Shown: piece by piece, positions 51,144-59,702 of the stretch
Numbering within the stretch: position 1 is the first letter of the stretch
How the letters are laid out: each line of letters opens with the position of its first letter
Source: Sphingomonas sp. 32-62-10
GTDB lineage: Bacteria > Pseudomonadota > Alphaproteobacteria > Sphingomonadales > Sphingomonadaceae
Direction of reading: 5' to 3'
Length of the DNA stretch: 64,000 bases
Assembly (NCBI GenBank): GCA_002280555.1
Contig: NCEE01000010.1
Location: 124,001 to 188,000 of the forward strand
The notes under the pieces: generated by a model
The model's database searches: none
Told to the model about the DNA's origin: nothing
What the model saw: the letters and a program-made list of their open reading frames with translations, nothing else
Program-made: the position numbers and the translations under genes

Positions 51144-51614
51144 CAGGGCGATTCCTTTTGATTTCAAATTGCAAGTGAAAACTTATACGAACTTCCAATC
51201 ATGTCAATTCTAATACTACAAGTCTTAGATCGCGCCATAAGGATTGGGGTACGACAGCGAAAGCTGTCGCACCTGCCGATAAGACGTAATAGACGGCACA
51301 ACCGATATTGCGGTACGTAAAGCGAGATCAGAGATTTCTCTGTAATGGCTATGGTTTAATCAAAAGGCCATTTACTCAGACCAGCGCTCTTCCGACTACC
51401 AGGATGGCCATCACTCTCAATGTCGGTGAAAAGGGCGTTTTGGTAATAGTGCCACACGTTGTTGGGGCAATCGCTACGCCGGCACCACGAATTGTAGCGC
51501 ATGCTCCAACATATGGGGAGCGCGATCCTGGCGGGTACCGCAGGCAAGCGAGCGCTGAGCGTCGTCCGCGCCATTTTGCTTCCCTATGGGGACCTGAATC
51601 CCTATATGCTCGCT
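51144..51614. other. AT-rich region upstream of gyrB with two hairpins
   Basis: No convincing gene. The composition is clearly below the chromosomal GC level up to about 51480. CGACAGC-GAAA-GCTGTCG (51252-51269) and CAGAGA-TT-TCTCTG (51330-51343) are perfect hairpins, the first with a GNRA loop. They could belong to a small RNA, a gyrB leader or remnants of the amidase insert. Confidence 0.45.
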
Positions 51615-54125
51615 ATGGCAACAGACCCAGATACCCCCCCCAACGTCCCCAACGCAAATGATTACGGCGCCGATTCGATCAAGGTGCTCAAAGGGCTCGA
51701 TGCGGTCCGCAAGCGACCCGGTATGTATATCGGCGATACAGATGACGGCTCGGGCCTGCACCACATGGTGTTCGAGGTATCCGACAACGCAATCGATGAG
51801 GCGCTGGCCGGACATTGCGACCGGATTGACATCACGCTGAACCCTGACGGTTCGGTATCCGTGCAGGATAATGGCCGCGGCATCCCGACCGGCATCCACA
51901 CCGAGGAAGGCGTTTCCGCCGCTGAAGTAATCATGACCCAGCTTCACGCGGGCGGGAAATTCGAAAACACCTCGGACGACAACGCATACAAGGTGTCGGG
52001 CGGTCTCCACGGCGTTGGCGTGTCGGTGGTCAATGCGCTCAGCGAATGGCTCGATCTGACGATCTGGCGCGACGAGACCGAGCATTATATGCGCTTCGCC
52101 TTCGGTGATGCGGTGGCGCCCTTGAAGGTCGTCGGCCCTGCGCCGGGCCGCAAGGGTACCAAGGTGACGTTCTTCCCGTCGCCCGCCACTTTCAAAATCA
52201 CTGAATTCGATTTCGACAAGCTCGAGCACCGCTACCGCGAGCTCGCCTTTCTTAATTCGGGCGTCCGCCTGTTCCTGAGCGATGCGCGCCATGAGGACGT
52301 GAAAACCGTCGAGCTTTATTACGAGGGCGGGATCGCCGCGTTCGTGAAATATCTCGATCGCAACAAGATTCCGCTGATGCCTGAGCCGGTGGCGATCAAT
52401 GGCACCCGCGACGACGTGACGATCGACGTCGCGCTGGAGTGGAACGACAGCTATTATGAAAACGTCCTGTGCTTCACCAACAACATCCCGCAGCGCGATG
52501 GCGGCACGCATCTGGCCGCGTTCCGCGCGGCGATGACGCGCACGCTCAACAATTACGCCGAGAAATCGGGGCTCCTGAAAAAGGAGAAGGTGACGCTGAC
52601 CGGTGACGACATGCGCGAGGGGCTGACCGCGATCGTCTCGGTGAAACTGCCCGATCCGAAGTTCAGCAGCCAGACTAAAGACAAGCTGGTCAGCTCCGAA
52701 GTCCGCCAGCCGCTCGAAAGCCTGATGGCCGACAAGCTGGCCGAGTGGCTCGAGGAAAATCCGGCGCATGGCCGCGCGATTGTCGGCAAGATCATCGATG
52801 CCGCCGCCGCGCGCGAAGCCGCGAAAAAAGCGCGCGAGTTGACGCGGCGCAAGGGCGTGATGGACATTGCCTCGCTGCCCGGCAAGCTTGCCGATTGCCA
52901 GGAGCGCGACCCCGCCAAGTCTGAGCTGTTCCTGGTCGAGGGTGACTCGGCAGGCGGATCGGCAAAGCAAGGTCGCGACCGGCATTTTCAGGCGATCCTG
53001 CCGCTGCGCGGCAAGATCCTGAACGTCGAGCGTGCCCGCTTTGACCGGATGCTGTCATCGAAGGAAATCGGCACGCTCATCCAGGCGATGGGCACCGGCA
53101 TCGGTCGCGATGACTTCAACGTTGAAAAGCTGCGCTACCACAAAATCGTGATCATGACCGACGCTGACGTCGACGGCGCGCATATCCGGACCCTGCTGCT
53201 GACGTTCTTCTACCGGCAGATGCCCGAGATCATCACCAACGGGCACCTCTTCATCGCCCAGCCGCCGCTGTACAAGGCAACGCGCGGGCGCAGCGAAGTC
53301 TATTTGAAGGACGATAGCGCGCTTGACGAATATCTGGTCGAGAATGGCGTGGCGCTGTCCGTGCTTGAGGGCGCTGGCGGGGCGCGGACCGGGGCCGATC
53401 TGCGCAGCCTGGTCGATCATGCCCGGCGGATGCGCACGCTGATGCGCTATGTGCCGCGTCGCTATGATCCGATGCTGGTCGAAGCGCTGGCGATGGGTGG
53501 TGTGCTCAATCCGGCGCTTGACGCAAGCGCGCGGGCCGCGCTGCTGGCAACCGCCGTGACCGGACTCGACGCCGCCGATGCCGATGCGCGCTGGTCGGCA
53601 ACGCTGACCGAGGAAGGCAGCATCCACTTCAAGCGCGTCTGGCGCGGTGTGACCGATCACCACATCATCGAGGCAGCGTTCATCGGCTCAGCGGAGGCGC
53701 GTAAACTCCACGCGCTGGCTGAGGAACAGGGCGATGCCTTCGCGCAAACCGCCAAGCTCGTGTCGACCAAGGCCGCTGCCGCTGCGCAGGCAGAGGCCGA
53801 CGCGGTCGATGAGGATGACGACGCGCCGGTAACCCTCGGCAAGGGTGAAACGATGGTCGCACGCCCCAGCCAGCTGCTCGACGCAATCCTGGCGGCAGGA
53901 CGCAAGGGCCTCTCGATCCAGCGCTACAAGGGCCTTGGCGAGATGAACGCCGATCAGTTGTGGGAAACGACGCTTGATCCGCAAAACCGTTCGATGCTGC
54001 GCGTTGAGGTTGAACAGGCCGATGTCGCGGATGAGATCTTCACCCGGCTGATGGGCGATGTGGTCGAACCGCGCCGCGAGTTCATTCAGGAAAATGCGCT
54101 GTCGGTGGCGAACCTCGACGTCTGA
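51615..54125 (+). CDS. gyrB: DNA gyrase subunit B
   Basis: 836 residues from ATG 51615 (ATG 51606 also possible). GHKL ATPase domain: SIKVLKGLDAVRKRPGMYIG, SDNAIDEALAGHCD, VQDNGRGIPTGIH, VSGGLHGVGVSVVNALS. TOPRIM domain: LFLVEGDSAGGSAKQGRDR, IMTDADVDGAHIRTLLLTFFYR. The C-terminal RYKGLGEMNADQLWETTLDP is the gyrase-type ending. An insertion of about 170 residues between TOPRIM and the end is usual in Gram-negative GyrB. Confidence 0.97.
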   Translation: MATDPDTPPNVPNANDYGADSIKVLKGLDAVRKRPGMYIGDTDDGSGLHHMVFEVSDNAIDEALAGHCDRIDITLNPDGSVSVQDNGRGIPTGIHTEEGVSAAEVIMTQLHAGGKFENTSDDNAYKVSGGLHGVGVSVVNALSEWLDLTIWRDETEHYMRFAFGDAVAPLKVVGPAPGRKGTKVTFFPSPATFKITEFDFDKLEHRYRELAFLNSGVRLFLSDARHEDVKTVELYYEGGIAAFVKYLDRNKIPLMPEPVAINGTRDDVTIDVALEWNDSYYENVLCFTNNIPQRDGGTHLAAFRAAMTRTLNNYAEKSGLLKKEKVTLTGDDMREGLTAIVSVKLPDPKFSSQTKDKLVSSEVRQPLESLMADKLAEWLEENPAHGRAIVGKIIDAAAAREAAKKARELTRRKGVMDIASLPGKLADCQERDPAKSELFLVEGDSAGGSAKQGRDRHFQAILPLRGKILNVERARFDRMLSSKEIGTLIQAMGTGIGRDDFNVEKLRYHKIVIMTDADVDGAHIRTLLLTFFYRQMPEIITNGHLFIAQPPLYKATRGRSEVYLKDDSALDEYLVENGVALSVLEGAGGARTGADLRSLVDHARRMRTLMRYVPRRYDPMLVEALAMGGVLNPALDASARAALLATAVTGLDAADADARWSATLTEEGSIHFKRVWRGVTDHHIIEAAFIGSAEARKLHALAEEQGDAFAQTAKLVSTKAAAAAQAEADAVDEDDDAPVTLGKGETMVARPSQLLDAILAAGRKGLSIQRYKGLGEMNADQLWETTLDPQNRSMLRVEVEQADVADEIFTRLMGDVVEPRREFIQENALSVANLDV

Positions 54126-54152
54126 GAAAAGGGTAAGTCTAATCGCCCCCAT

Positions 54153-54221
54153 CCGTTCGGGCTGAGCGAAGTCGAAGCCCAAGCGCTGTGCGTGCCCTTC
54201 GACTTCGCTCAGGGCGAACGG
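54153..54221. repeat. Palindromic intergenic repeat, family A copy 3
   Basis: Arms CCGTTCGGGCTGAGCGAAG and CTTCGCTCAGGGCGAACGG, middle GCCCAAGCGCTGTGCGTGCCC. It lies 27 bp after gyrB and before a convergent gene. Confidence 0.92.
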
Positions 54222-54256
54222 AGGGAAAGGGTGCTTTCGCAAGAGCTGCGGAACCC

Positions 54257-55012
54257 CTAAAGCAGCGCCCCCTGCAAACTCTGCCGCCCGATCTCACCGC
54301 CACCACGGCGACGCGCCTGCTCCTGTTCGGCAGTATAGCGCACGTCCGGGTCGCGATCGGCGGCGAAGGTGGCCAGCACATCCTCCTCAAGCTCGCGCCA
54401 GTCTTTGCCGCGATCAGGGCCGTTGCGCACGCGCGGTAACAGACCGGGCAGGTTCGACCATTCGATCAACTGCGCCACACTCGTCATGTTGAGCATATCG
54501 CGCAGATGAAACGCGGTCACATAGGCATCGGGAAAGGCGCGGTGGGCGGGCAGGCCGCGTTGATGATCGATCCCCTCAGGCCGCCGCCAATAGCGCAGCA
54601 CCTGGTTGGAAAAGCTCGGGCTTTCGGGCCAAATCCGCAGCGCGCATTTCCAGGTGCAAATCCAGTCGGCACTGCGCGTCATCGCGGGAGAGCAGAATTT
54701 CATCTCGAAGTCGGCGCGGTGCGCGGCTAGCGCCAGTCGGCGCGGATAGGGGTCGAGAATAGGGCGCGCGCAATCATTCCAGCGCGGCGCATCGGCCACC
54801 TCCTCGTCGAGGATGTGGTGGATCGCCTGCGTCACCGGGGGGATCGCGCGGCCCGGATGCACCAATATGCTGCCGCCCTCGCCCGAAATCTCCCACCGCC
54901 CATCGGGCCCTTGCGCGACATCCTGCCAGCCAATCTCGCACACGCCGTGCAGCGGCGGTGCCTGACCGGTGGTTTCAAGATCGATGACGCGAATGATGCT
55001 GTGGGAAGCCAT
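54257..55012 (-). CDS. DEDDh 3'-5' exonuclease (ExoX/DnaQ-like)
   Basis: 251 residues. Exo I IIRVIDLETTGQ, Exo II LAAHRADFEMKF and Exo III HRAFPDAYVTAFHL (H-x4-D), the DEDDh pattern. The body resembles exodeoxyribonuclease X-type stand-alone enzymes. The C-terminal RDPDVRYTAEQEQARR is a short basic tail. Probably a DNA repair nuclease; RNA substrates are not excluded. Confidence 0.88.
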   Translation of the reverse strand: MASHSIIRVIDLETTGQAPPLHGVCEIGWQDVAQGPDGRWEISGEGGSILVHPGRAIPPVTQAIHHILDEEVADAPRWNDCARPILDPYPRRLALAAHRADFEMKFCSPAMTRSADWICTWKCALRIWPESPSFSNQVLRYWRRPEGIDHQRGLPAHRAFPDAYVTAFHLRDMLNMTSVAQLIEWSNLPGLLPRVRNGPDRGKDWRELEEDVLATFAADRDPDVRYTAEQEQARRRGGGEIGRQSLQGALL

Positions 55013-55093
55013 TTGCCCTGATTGGCGGTTCTGGCGCCAAATTGCGAGTGGCTTTGCGGGCGAAGAGAAAGCGGGTTCGCGCGAACCCGCTGC

Positions 55094-56476
55094 TCAATGC
55101 GCCGCCTGCGGTCCCCGAACCAGGCCGCTAGCCGCAAGCTGCGCGTCAATCATCGCCATCAGCCGGTCGAGCCCCGCCTGGTCCTTCGCCTCGGCACGCG
55201 CCACAAGCACGTCCTGCGTGTTGGACGCGCGCAGAAGCCACCAGCCATCGGGCGTGCTAACGCGCGCGCCGTCGGTGCGGTTTACGTCCGCACCCTCGGC
55301 CTCCAGCCGGTCGAGCACTTCGTCGACCACGGCGAATTTGCGGCTCTCATCAACTTGGAATCGCATTTCGGGAGTGTTGACGAAGGCGGGCATCGCGCCC
55401 CTGATCTCGGTCATCGTCTTGCCGATCATGTGCACCGCACGGATCAGCCGAACGGCGGCATATTGTGCGTCGTCGAACCCGTAAAACTCATGTGCGAAAA
55501 AGATGTGCCCGCTCATTTCGCCCGCCAGCGGGGCGTGGGTTTCCTTCATCTTGGTCTTGATCAGGCTGTGCCCCGTTTTCCACATTAGCGGCTCACCACC
55601 CAACTCGCGGACTCGGTCGAACAGCATCTGGCTCGCCTTCACATCGGCGATGATCGTCGCGCCGGGCAGTTCCTTCAGCACCGGGACGGCCAGAATAGAA
55701 AGGATCTGATCGCCCCAGATCACCCGGCCCTCGCCGTCGATCGCGCCGATCCGGTCACCATCACCGTCAAAAGCCAGCCCGAAATCGAGCTTCTTCTCCG
55801 CAACGAGCCGCTTGAGATCGGCCAGATTCTTCTCATCGGTAGGATCGGGATGATGGTTCGGAAAATCGCCATCGACATCGGTGAACAGCAGATGATGTTC
55901 GCCGGGGAGCAGCTTGGTGAGCTTCTCGATCACGGGTCCGGACGCGCCATTGCCCGCGTCCCAGCCGATCCGGTAGGCGCCACCGGCATAGCCCGCCATC
56001 AACCGCCCGACATAATCGTCAACGATATCGACCTGGGTAACGGTGCCCTGGCCCGTCTCCCAGTCGCCCGCGACCGCGAGCCGGGCCAGATCTTGAATGT
56101 CCGCCCCGAAAAAGGGCAAATGCTGCAGCACCATCTTGAAGCCATTATACTCGGCCGGATTATGGCTGCCGGTGATCTGGATGCCGCCATCCACTTCCAG
56201 CGTCGCTTCGGCGTAATAGAGCATCGGCGTTGACCCCATGCCGACCCTCACCACATCGACCCCCGATGCCGTCAGCCCCTCGATCAGCGCGGCTTCGAGC
56301 GCGGGTGAACTGTGCCGCCCGTCATACCCCACCGCCACGCGCGTGCCGCCCACCCGGCGCACCCGAGTCGCAAAGCCGTGGCCAATGGCGCGGGCATCAG
56401 CCTCGCCCAACGTTTTGCCGACGATGCCGCGAATGTCATACTCACGCAGCGAGGTGCGATCGAATTGATGAGTCAT
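55094..56476 (-). CDS. Phosphomannomutase/phosphoglucomutase
   Basis: 460 residues of the alpha-D-phosphohexomutase family. FDRTSLREYDIRGIVG, phosphoserine loop GGIQITGSHNPAEYNG, metal loop GLAFDGDGDRIG, sugar loop GEMSGHIFF and phosphate loop LLRASNTQDVLVAR. This is the AlgC/ManB type, supplying Man-1-P or Glc-1-P for polysaccharides. Relevant to the broken glmM in the window, since enzymes of this family can have weak side activity on glucosamine phosphate. ATG 56476 chosen from homology. Confidence 0.95.
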   Translation of the reverse strand: MTHQFDRTSLREYDIRGIVGKTLGEADARAIGHGFATRVRRVGGTRVAVGYDGRHSSPALEAALIEGLTASGVDVVRVGMGSTPMLYYAEATLEVDGGIQITGSHNPAEYNGFKMVLQHLPFFGADIQDLARLAVAGDWETGQGTVTQVDIVDDYVGRLMAGYAGGAYRIGWDAGNGASGPVIEKLTKLLPGEHHLLFTDVDGDFPNHHPDPTDEKNLADLKRLVAEKKLDFGLAFDGDGDRIGAIDGEGRVIWGDQILSILAVPVLKELPGATIIADVKASQMLFDRVRELGGEPLMWKTGHSLIKTKMKETHAPLAGEMSGHIFFAHEFYGFDDAQYAAVRLIRAVHMIGKTMTEIRGAMPAFVNTPEMRFQVDESRKFAVVDEVLDRLEAEGADVNRTDGARVSTPDGWWLLRASNTQDVLVARAEAKDQAGLDRLMAMIDAQLAASGLVRGPQAAH

Positions 56477-56514
56477 CGAAAAAGTCCTTTGGGGATAAGG
56501 AAAGTTATCGGCCG

Positions 56515-56775
56515 CTAGTCGGCGGTGCGTTTGAGCAACACATCGCGCGCCATATTGATCCGTCGGGCGAGTTCGGCAGAGCCACCGCGATCGGGGTGCA
56601 CGGCGCTGACGAGCTTGCGGTGGGCGTTGCGGATTTCGTCGGCGCCTGCGCTCGCGCCGATGCCCAGAATGGCGCGCGCCTCGGCCTCGTCGAGGGTCGG
56701 TCGCGGTGTCATCAAGCGGCGCAACCAAAAGACGATACCGACCGCGAGCGCGGCGATCAGGAGCAGTTTGATCAT
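56515..56775 (-). CDS. Membrane-anchored J-domain protein
   Basis: 86 residues. N-terminal helix MIKLLLIAALAVGIVFWL, then a J domain with LGIGASAGADEIRNAHRKLVSAVHPDRGGS containing the HPD motif. This TIM14/DjlC-like layout stimulates an Hsp70 at the membrane. It lies between the PMM/PGM and mipZ genes, 38 and 13 bp away. Confidence 0.9.
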   Translation of the reverse strand: MIKLLLIAALAVGIVFWLRRLMTPRPTLDEAEARAILGIGASAGADEIRNAHRKLVSAVHPDRGGSAELARRINMARDVLLKRTAD

Positions 56776-56788
56776 CAGGCGAATGCCA

Positions 56789-57646
56789 TCAGGCGAACAG
56801 GGGCAAGGCAGGCTCGGGCAGCGCCAGTGCCGACATCATCTCGCGCAATTCCTGCCGCGCAGCGACATGCGCCAGCCCCATTTCGCCGAAATCGCGCGAA
56901 TCGATCATCGTCAGGCCCTTGGGGAACAGCTCACGGTAAATCACGCGCTCGCCAAGCCCGGGGATGATCCGAAACCCCACCCGCTTCGCCAGCTGATCGA
57001 GCGCATCAGATACGCGACGCATGTTGCGCGCCTCGATATGCTGAAGCCGATTGCGCAGCACGACCCAGTCGATTGTCGATCCATCGGCCTTGGCGCGGGC
57101 CTTGCGCGCATCCCAGATCAGTTCGGCATAGAAGCTGGGGCGCGTGACCTTGTAGGTGATCGGATCGACCTGGCCGATCAGATCGAAATCGACGAAACTG
57201 TCGTTCATCGGCGTGACGAGCGTATCGGCGCGCTGCGCGGCCATGCGGGCAAAACGATCGTCGCGGCCGGGCGTGTCAATCACCAGGAAGTCGACATCGG
57301 CGGTCAGTTCGTCGAGCTGTTCGGTGAAGCGCGGCAGGCTATCGCCGTCATGAGTCAGGTGTCGCGGCATCGGCAGATCGCGGCCGATGCGCTTGATGGT
57401 ATCGGCGCGATTATCGAAATAGCGGCCCATCGTGCGTTGACGATGATCGAGATCATAGGCGGCTACGCGTGCGCCCCGCGCGGCCAAAGCAATCGCGACA
57501 TGCACCGCGGTCGTCGACTTGCCGGTCCCGCCCTTTTCGTTGGCGAACACGATAACATGCGCTTTGCCCGGTTCGCCAGACGACCCCCTGCTAGACAACC
57601 CGACTGCATCCTTTGTTAAAGCATTTGATGTGTTGATCGTTCGCAC
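56789..57646 (-). CDS. mipZ: Division-plane positioning ATPase MipZ
   Basis: 285 residues from GTG 57646 (TTG 57598 with AAGGA upstream is an alternative). Deviant Walker A VIVFANEKGGTGKSTTAVHVAI, AAYDLDHRQRTMGRYFDNR, Walker B VDFLVIDTPGRDDRFAR, and PMNDSFVDFDLIGQVDP. These are the MipZ signatures. In Caulobacter it forms a gradient from ParB at the poles and blocks FtsZ except at midcell. Divergent from panC. Confidence 0.93.
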   Translation of the reverse strand: MRTINTSNALTKDAVGLSSRGSSGEPGKAHVIVFANEKGGTGKSTTAVHVAIALAARGARVAAYDLDHRQRTMGRYFDNRADTIKRIGRDLPMPRHLTHDGDSLPRFTEQLDELTADVDFLVIDTPGRDDRFARMAAQRADTLVTPMNDSFVDFDLIGQVDPITYKVTRPSFYAELIWDARKARAKADGSTIDWVVLRNRLQHIEARNMRRVSDALDQLAKRVGFRIIPGLGERVIYRELFPKGLTMIDSRDFGEMGLAHVAARQELREMMSALALPEPALPLFA

Positions 57647-57694
57647 CGGCCCCCATAGAAGGCCCGCCCCGTCCATATCGAAGGCCACCCCTAC

Positions 57695-58549
57695 GTGCAA
57701 ACCATCCGTCAGCTAGTTTCCCTGCGTGAGACGATTGCAACGCTGCGCGGTGAAGGGGCACGGATCGCGCTGGTGCCGACGATGGGCGCGCTCCATGCCG
57801 GGCATATCGCGCTGATCGAGGCTGCCAAGCTGGTGGCAGACAAGGTGGTCGCGTCGATCTTCGTCAACCCCAAGCAATTTGCGCCCGGTGAAGATCTGGC
57901 CCGCTACCCCCGGCGCGAGCAGGCGGATGCGCGGATGCTGGCCGATGCCGGGTGCGCGCTGCTGTGGCTGCCCGGCGTTGAGGAAATGTATCCGGATGGA
58001 TTCGCCACCAGCATCACCGTCAGCGGGGTAAGCGAGGGGCTCGATGGCGCCGCCCGGCCCGGCCATTTCGATGGCGTGGCGACGGTGGTGGCAAAGCTGT
58101 TCAACCAGGTCGGCGCTGATGTCGCACTGTTCGGGGAAAAGGATTTTCAGCAGCTTGCCGTCATCCGGCGGATGGTTGCCGATCTGAACCTGCCGATTGA
58201 GATTATCAGCGTGCCCACCCAGCGCGATGATGACGGGCTCGCGCTGTCCTCCCGCAATATCTACCTCGCGCCCGAAGATCGCGCGCGCGCGGTTGCCCTG
58301 CCGCGTGCGCTGGGCGTCGCCGCACGGGTCATCGGCCAGGGCGGCGATGCCGTGCAGGCGCTCGCCACCGCGCGCGAGGCTTTGCTGTCAGGTGGGTTCG
58401 ATACGGTCGACTATGTCGAGCTAGTCGATGCCGAAACGCTCGCGCCGATGCCCGATCCGGCCCGCCCCCGCCGCCTGCTCGCCGCAGCTCGGATTGCCGG
58501 CACGCGCCTTATCGACAACATCGCGGTGGAGCCCATCGCGACCACCTGA
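57695..58549 (+). CDS. panC: Pantothenate synthetase
   Basis: ATP-dependent condensation of pantoate and beta-alanine for coenzyme A. 284 residues: LVPTMGALHAGHIALI (HxGH), VASIFVNPKQFAPGEDLARYPR, PGHFDGVATVVAKLFNQV, ALFGEKDFQQL, VPTQRDDDGLALSSRNIYL (KMSKS-like). Complete. GTG start at 57695 with AAGG about 11 bases upstream. panB is not in the window. Confidence 0.97.
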   Translation: MQTIRQLVSLRETIATLRGEGARIALVPTMGALHAGHIALIEAAKLVADKVVASIFVNPKQFAPGEDLARYPRREQADARMLADAGCALLWLPGVEEMYPDGFATSITVSGVSEGLDGAARPGHFDGVATVVAKLFNQVGADVALFGEKDFQQLAVIRRMVADLNLPIEIISVPTQRDDDGLALSSRNIYLAPEDRARAVALPRALGVAARVIGQGGDAVQALATAREALLSGGFDTVDYVELVDAETLAPMPDPARPRRLLAAARIAGTRLIDNIAVEPIATT

Positions 58550-58596
58550 GTGGTCAGTCGAACGGCGCGAATAAAGTGTTCAATCATCAACCTGTG

Positions 58597-58666
58597 CCGT
58601 TCGTGCTGAGCGAAGTCGAAGCACCGGGCGATACGCTTGGCCTTCGACTTCGCTCAGGCTGAACGG
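58597..58666. repeat. Palindromic intergenic repeat, family A copy 4
   Basis: Arms CCGTTCGTGCTGAGCGAAG and CTTCGCTCAGGCTGAACGG. It lies 47 bp after panC. Confidence 0.92.
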
Positions 58667-58702
58667 AAGTGTTTCAGGCTTAATGCGGACGATTTTGCTG
58701 CG

Positions 58703-58717
58703 TTAACCATTTATTGA
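58703..58717 (+). promoter_or_regulatory. Candidate CtrA site
   Basis: TTAACCATTTATTGA, i.e. TTAA-N7-TTGA with the TTAACCAT half-site, 57 bp before the Sel1-type gene. It shares 12 contiguous bases (GTTAACCATTTA) with the upstream site of the ccrM promoter. Confidence 0.55.
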
Positions 58718-58773
58718 CCGTGTTTCCGCCACAACCCGAGATGCCAAATGGGGCATGACAAGGGGTGGCAATG

Positions 58774-59070
58774 ATGGCCAACAGCTTGAAGAGTGCAACG
58801 TTCCTGATTGAAAGCCGGATCGCCGATGCAGCGCGCGGTGATTATAGTGGCTGCTATGATCTGGGGATTGTTTATTCGACCGGGGCCGCGGGGGTCGGCA
58901 TCGATCTGGTCGAAGCGCATAAATGGTTCAATCTCGCGGCGGTTGCCGGTAGCGAAGCAGCACAGCAATGCCGCGCCGACATCGCCGAAGACATGACCGC
59001 GCGGGAAATTGCCGAAGCACAGCGCGCCGCTCGCGCGTTTCTCCAGCAGACGAGCCGCCGCGCCGCCTGA
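58774..59070 (+). CDS. Small Sel1-repeat (TPR-like) protein
   Basis: 98 residues: ANSLKSATFLIESRIADAA, then one Sel1-like repeat (CYDLGIVYSTGAAGVGIDLVEAHKWFNLAAVAGSEAAQQC) and a basic helical end. A soluble protein-interaction module of unknown partner. ATG 58774 fits AGGGG best; ATG 58771 is adjacent. A CtrA-like site upstream hints at cell-cycle regulation. Confidence 0.85.
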   Translation: MANSLKSATFLIESRIADAARGDYSGCYDLGIVYSTGAAGVGIDLVEAHKWFNLAAVAGSEAAQQCRADIAEDMTAREIAEAQRAARAFLQQTSRRAA

Positions 59071-59149
59071 GTTTCCCCGCCGACCGGGCCTGATTTACCC
59101 GGCGGTGAATAGCGCATAGGCTCCTCCCGACATTATCGGGGGTGGGGCC

Positions 59150-59557
59150 ATGCATCTGATCATTACCGCGCTGACGGCGGCATCGCTTGCGATCCTGCTC
59201 GTCCTGCTCGCGCTCAACACGATCCGCCTGCGCATGAAGTATAGCGCCGCCTTCGGCGATGGCGGGCATCAGGACCTGGTGTCCGCGATCCGCGCGCACG
59301 GCAATCTTTCTGAATATATGCCGATCGGCATCACGCTCATTGGCCTGCTCGAAGCAAGCGGAGTGGATTTCACGATCCTTGCCGGGCTGGCGGGAGGCTT
59401 TGTGCTGTGCCGCGTGCTCAACGCGATCGGCCTGTTCAATCCGCCTGGACCACCGGGGCCGGCGCGATCGATCGGTATCGTCGGTACTTTGCTGATCCTG
59501 CTCGGGCTCGCGGGGTGGCTGATCTGGACCGTGCTGGGGCCGTTTTTAGGCCAGTAG
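59150..59557 (+). CDS. MAPEG family membrane protein
   Basis: 135 residues, four hydrophobic helices. The MAPEG signature is GHQDLVSAIRAHGNLSEYMPIGITLIGLLE, containing RAHGNxxEY. Relatives of microsomal glutathione transferase; actual activity is unknown. Confidence 0.92.
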   Translation: MHLIITALTAASLAILLVLLALNTIRLRMKYSAAFGDGGHQDLVSAIRAHGNLSEYMPIGITLIGLLEASGVDFTILAGLAGGFVLCRVLNAIGLFNPPGPPGPARSIGIVGTLLILLGLAGWLIWTVLGPFLGQ

Positions 59558-59582
59558 CGACAGGCACGTACACGCCACCGCC

Positions 59583-59661
59583 GTCATTCCCGCGAAGGCG
59601 GGAATCCAGCTTCTTCTCGACCGTTGCAAAAAAGCTGGACCCCCGCCTTCGCGGGGGTGAC
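59583..59661. repeat. Palindromic intergenic repeat, family C
   Basis: GTCATTCCCGCGAAGGCGG and CCGCCTTCGCGGGGGTGAC arms with inner CCAGC/GCTGG. One copy in the window; the same palindrome type is common in proteobacteria. It sits between the convergent MAPEG gene and topA. Confidence 0.88.
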
Positions 59662-59702
59662 GGTTGGAAGCATGCGGTGGAGATTATGCTCCACCGATCG
59701 CT

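Noticed and set aside
51308..51661. 117-codon plus-strand frame upstream of gyrB
   Set aside because: Overlaps the gyrB start out of frame, low-complexity Arg/Pro end, no family signal.
51474..52985. 503-codon minus-strand frame opposite gyrB
   Set aside because: Antisense shadow of gyrB caused by high GC; no protein family features.
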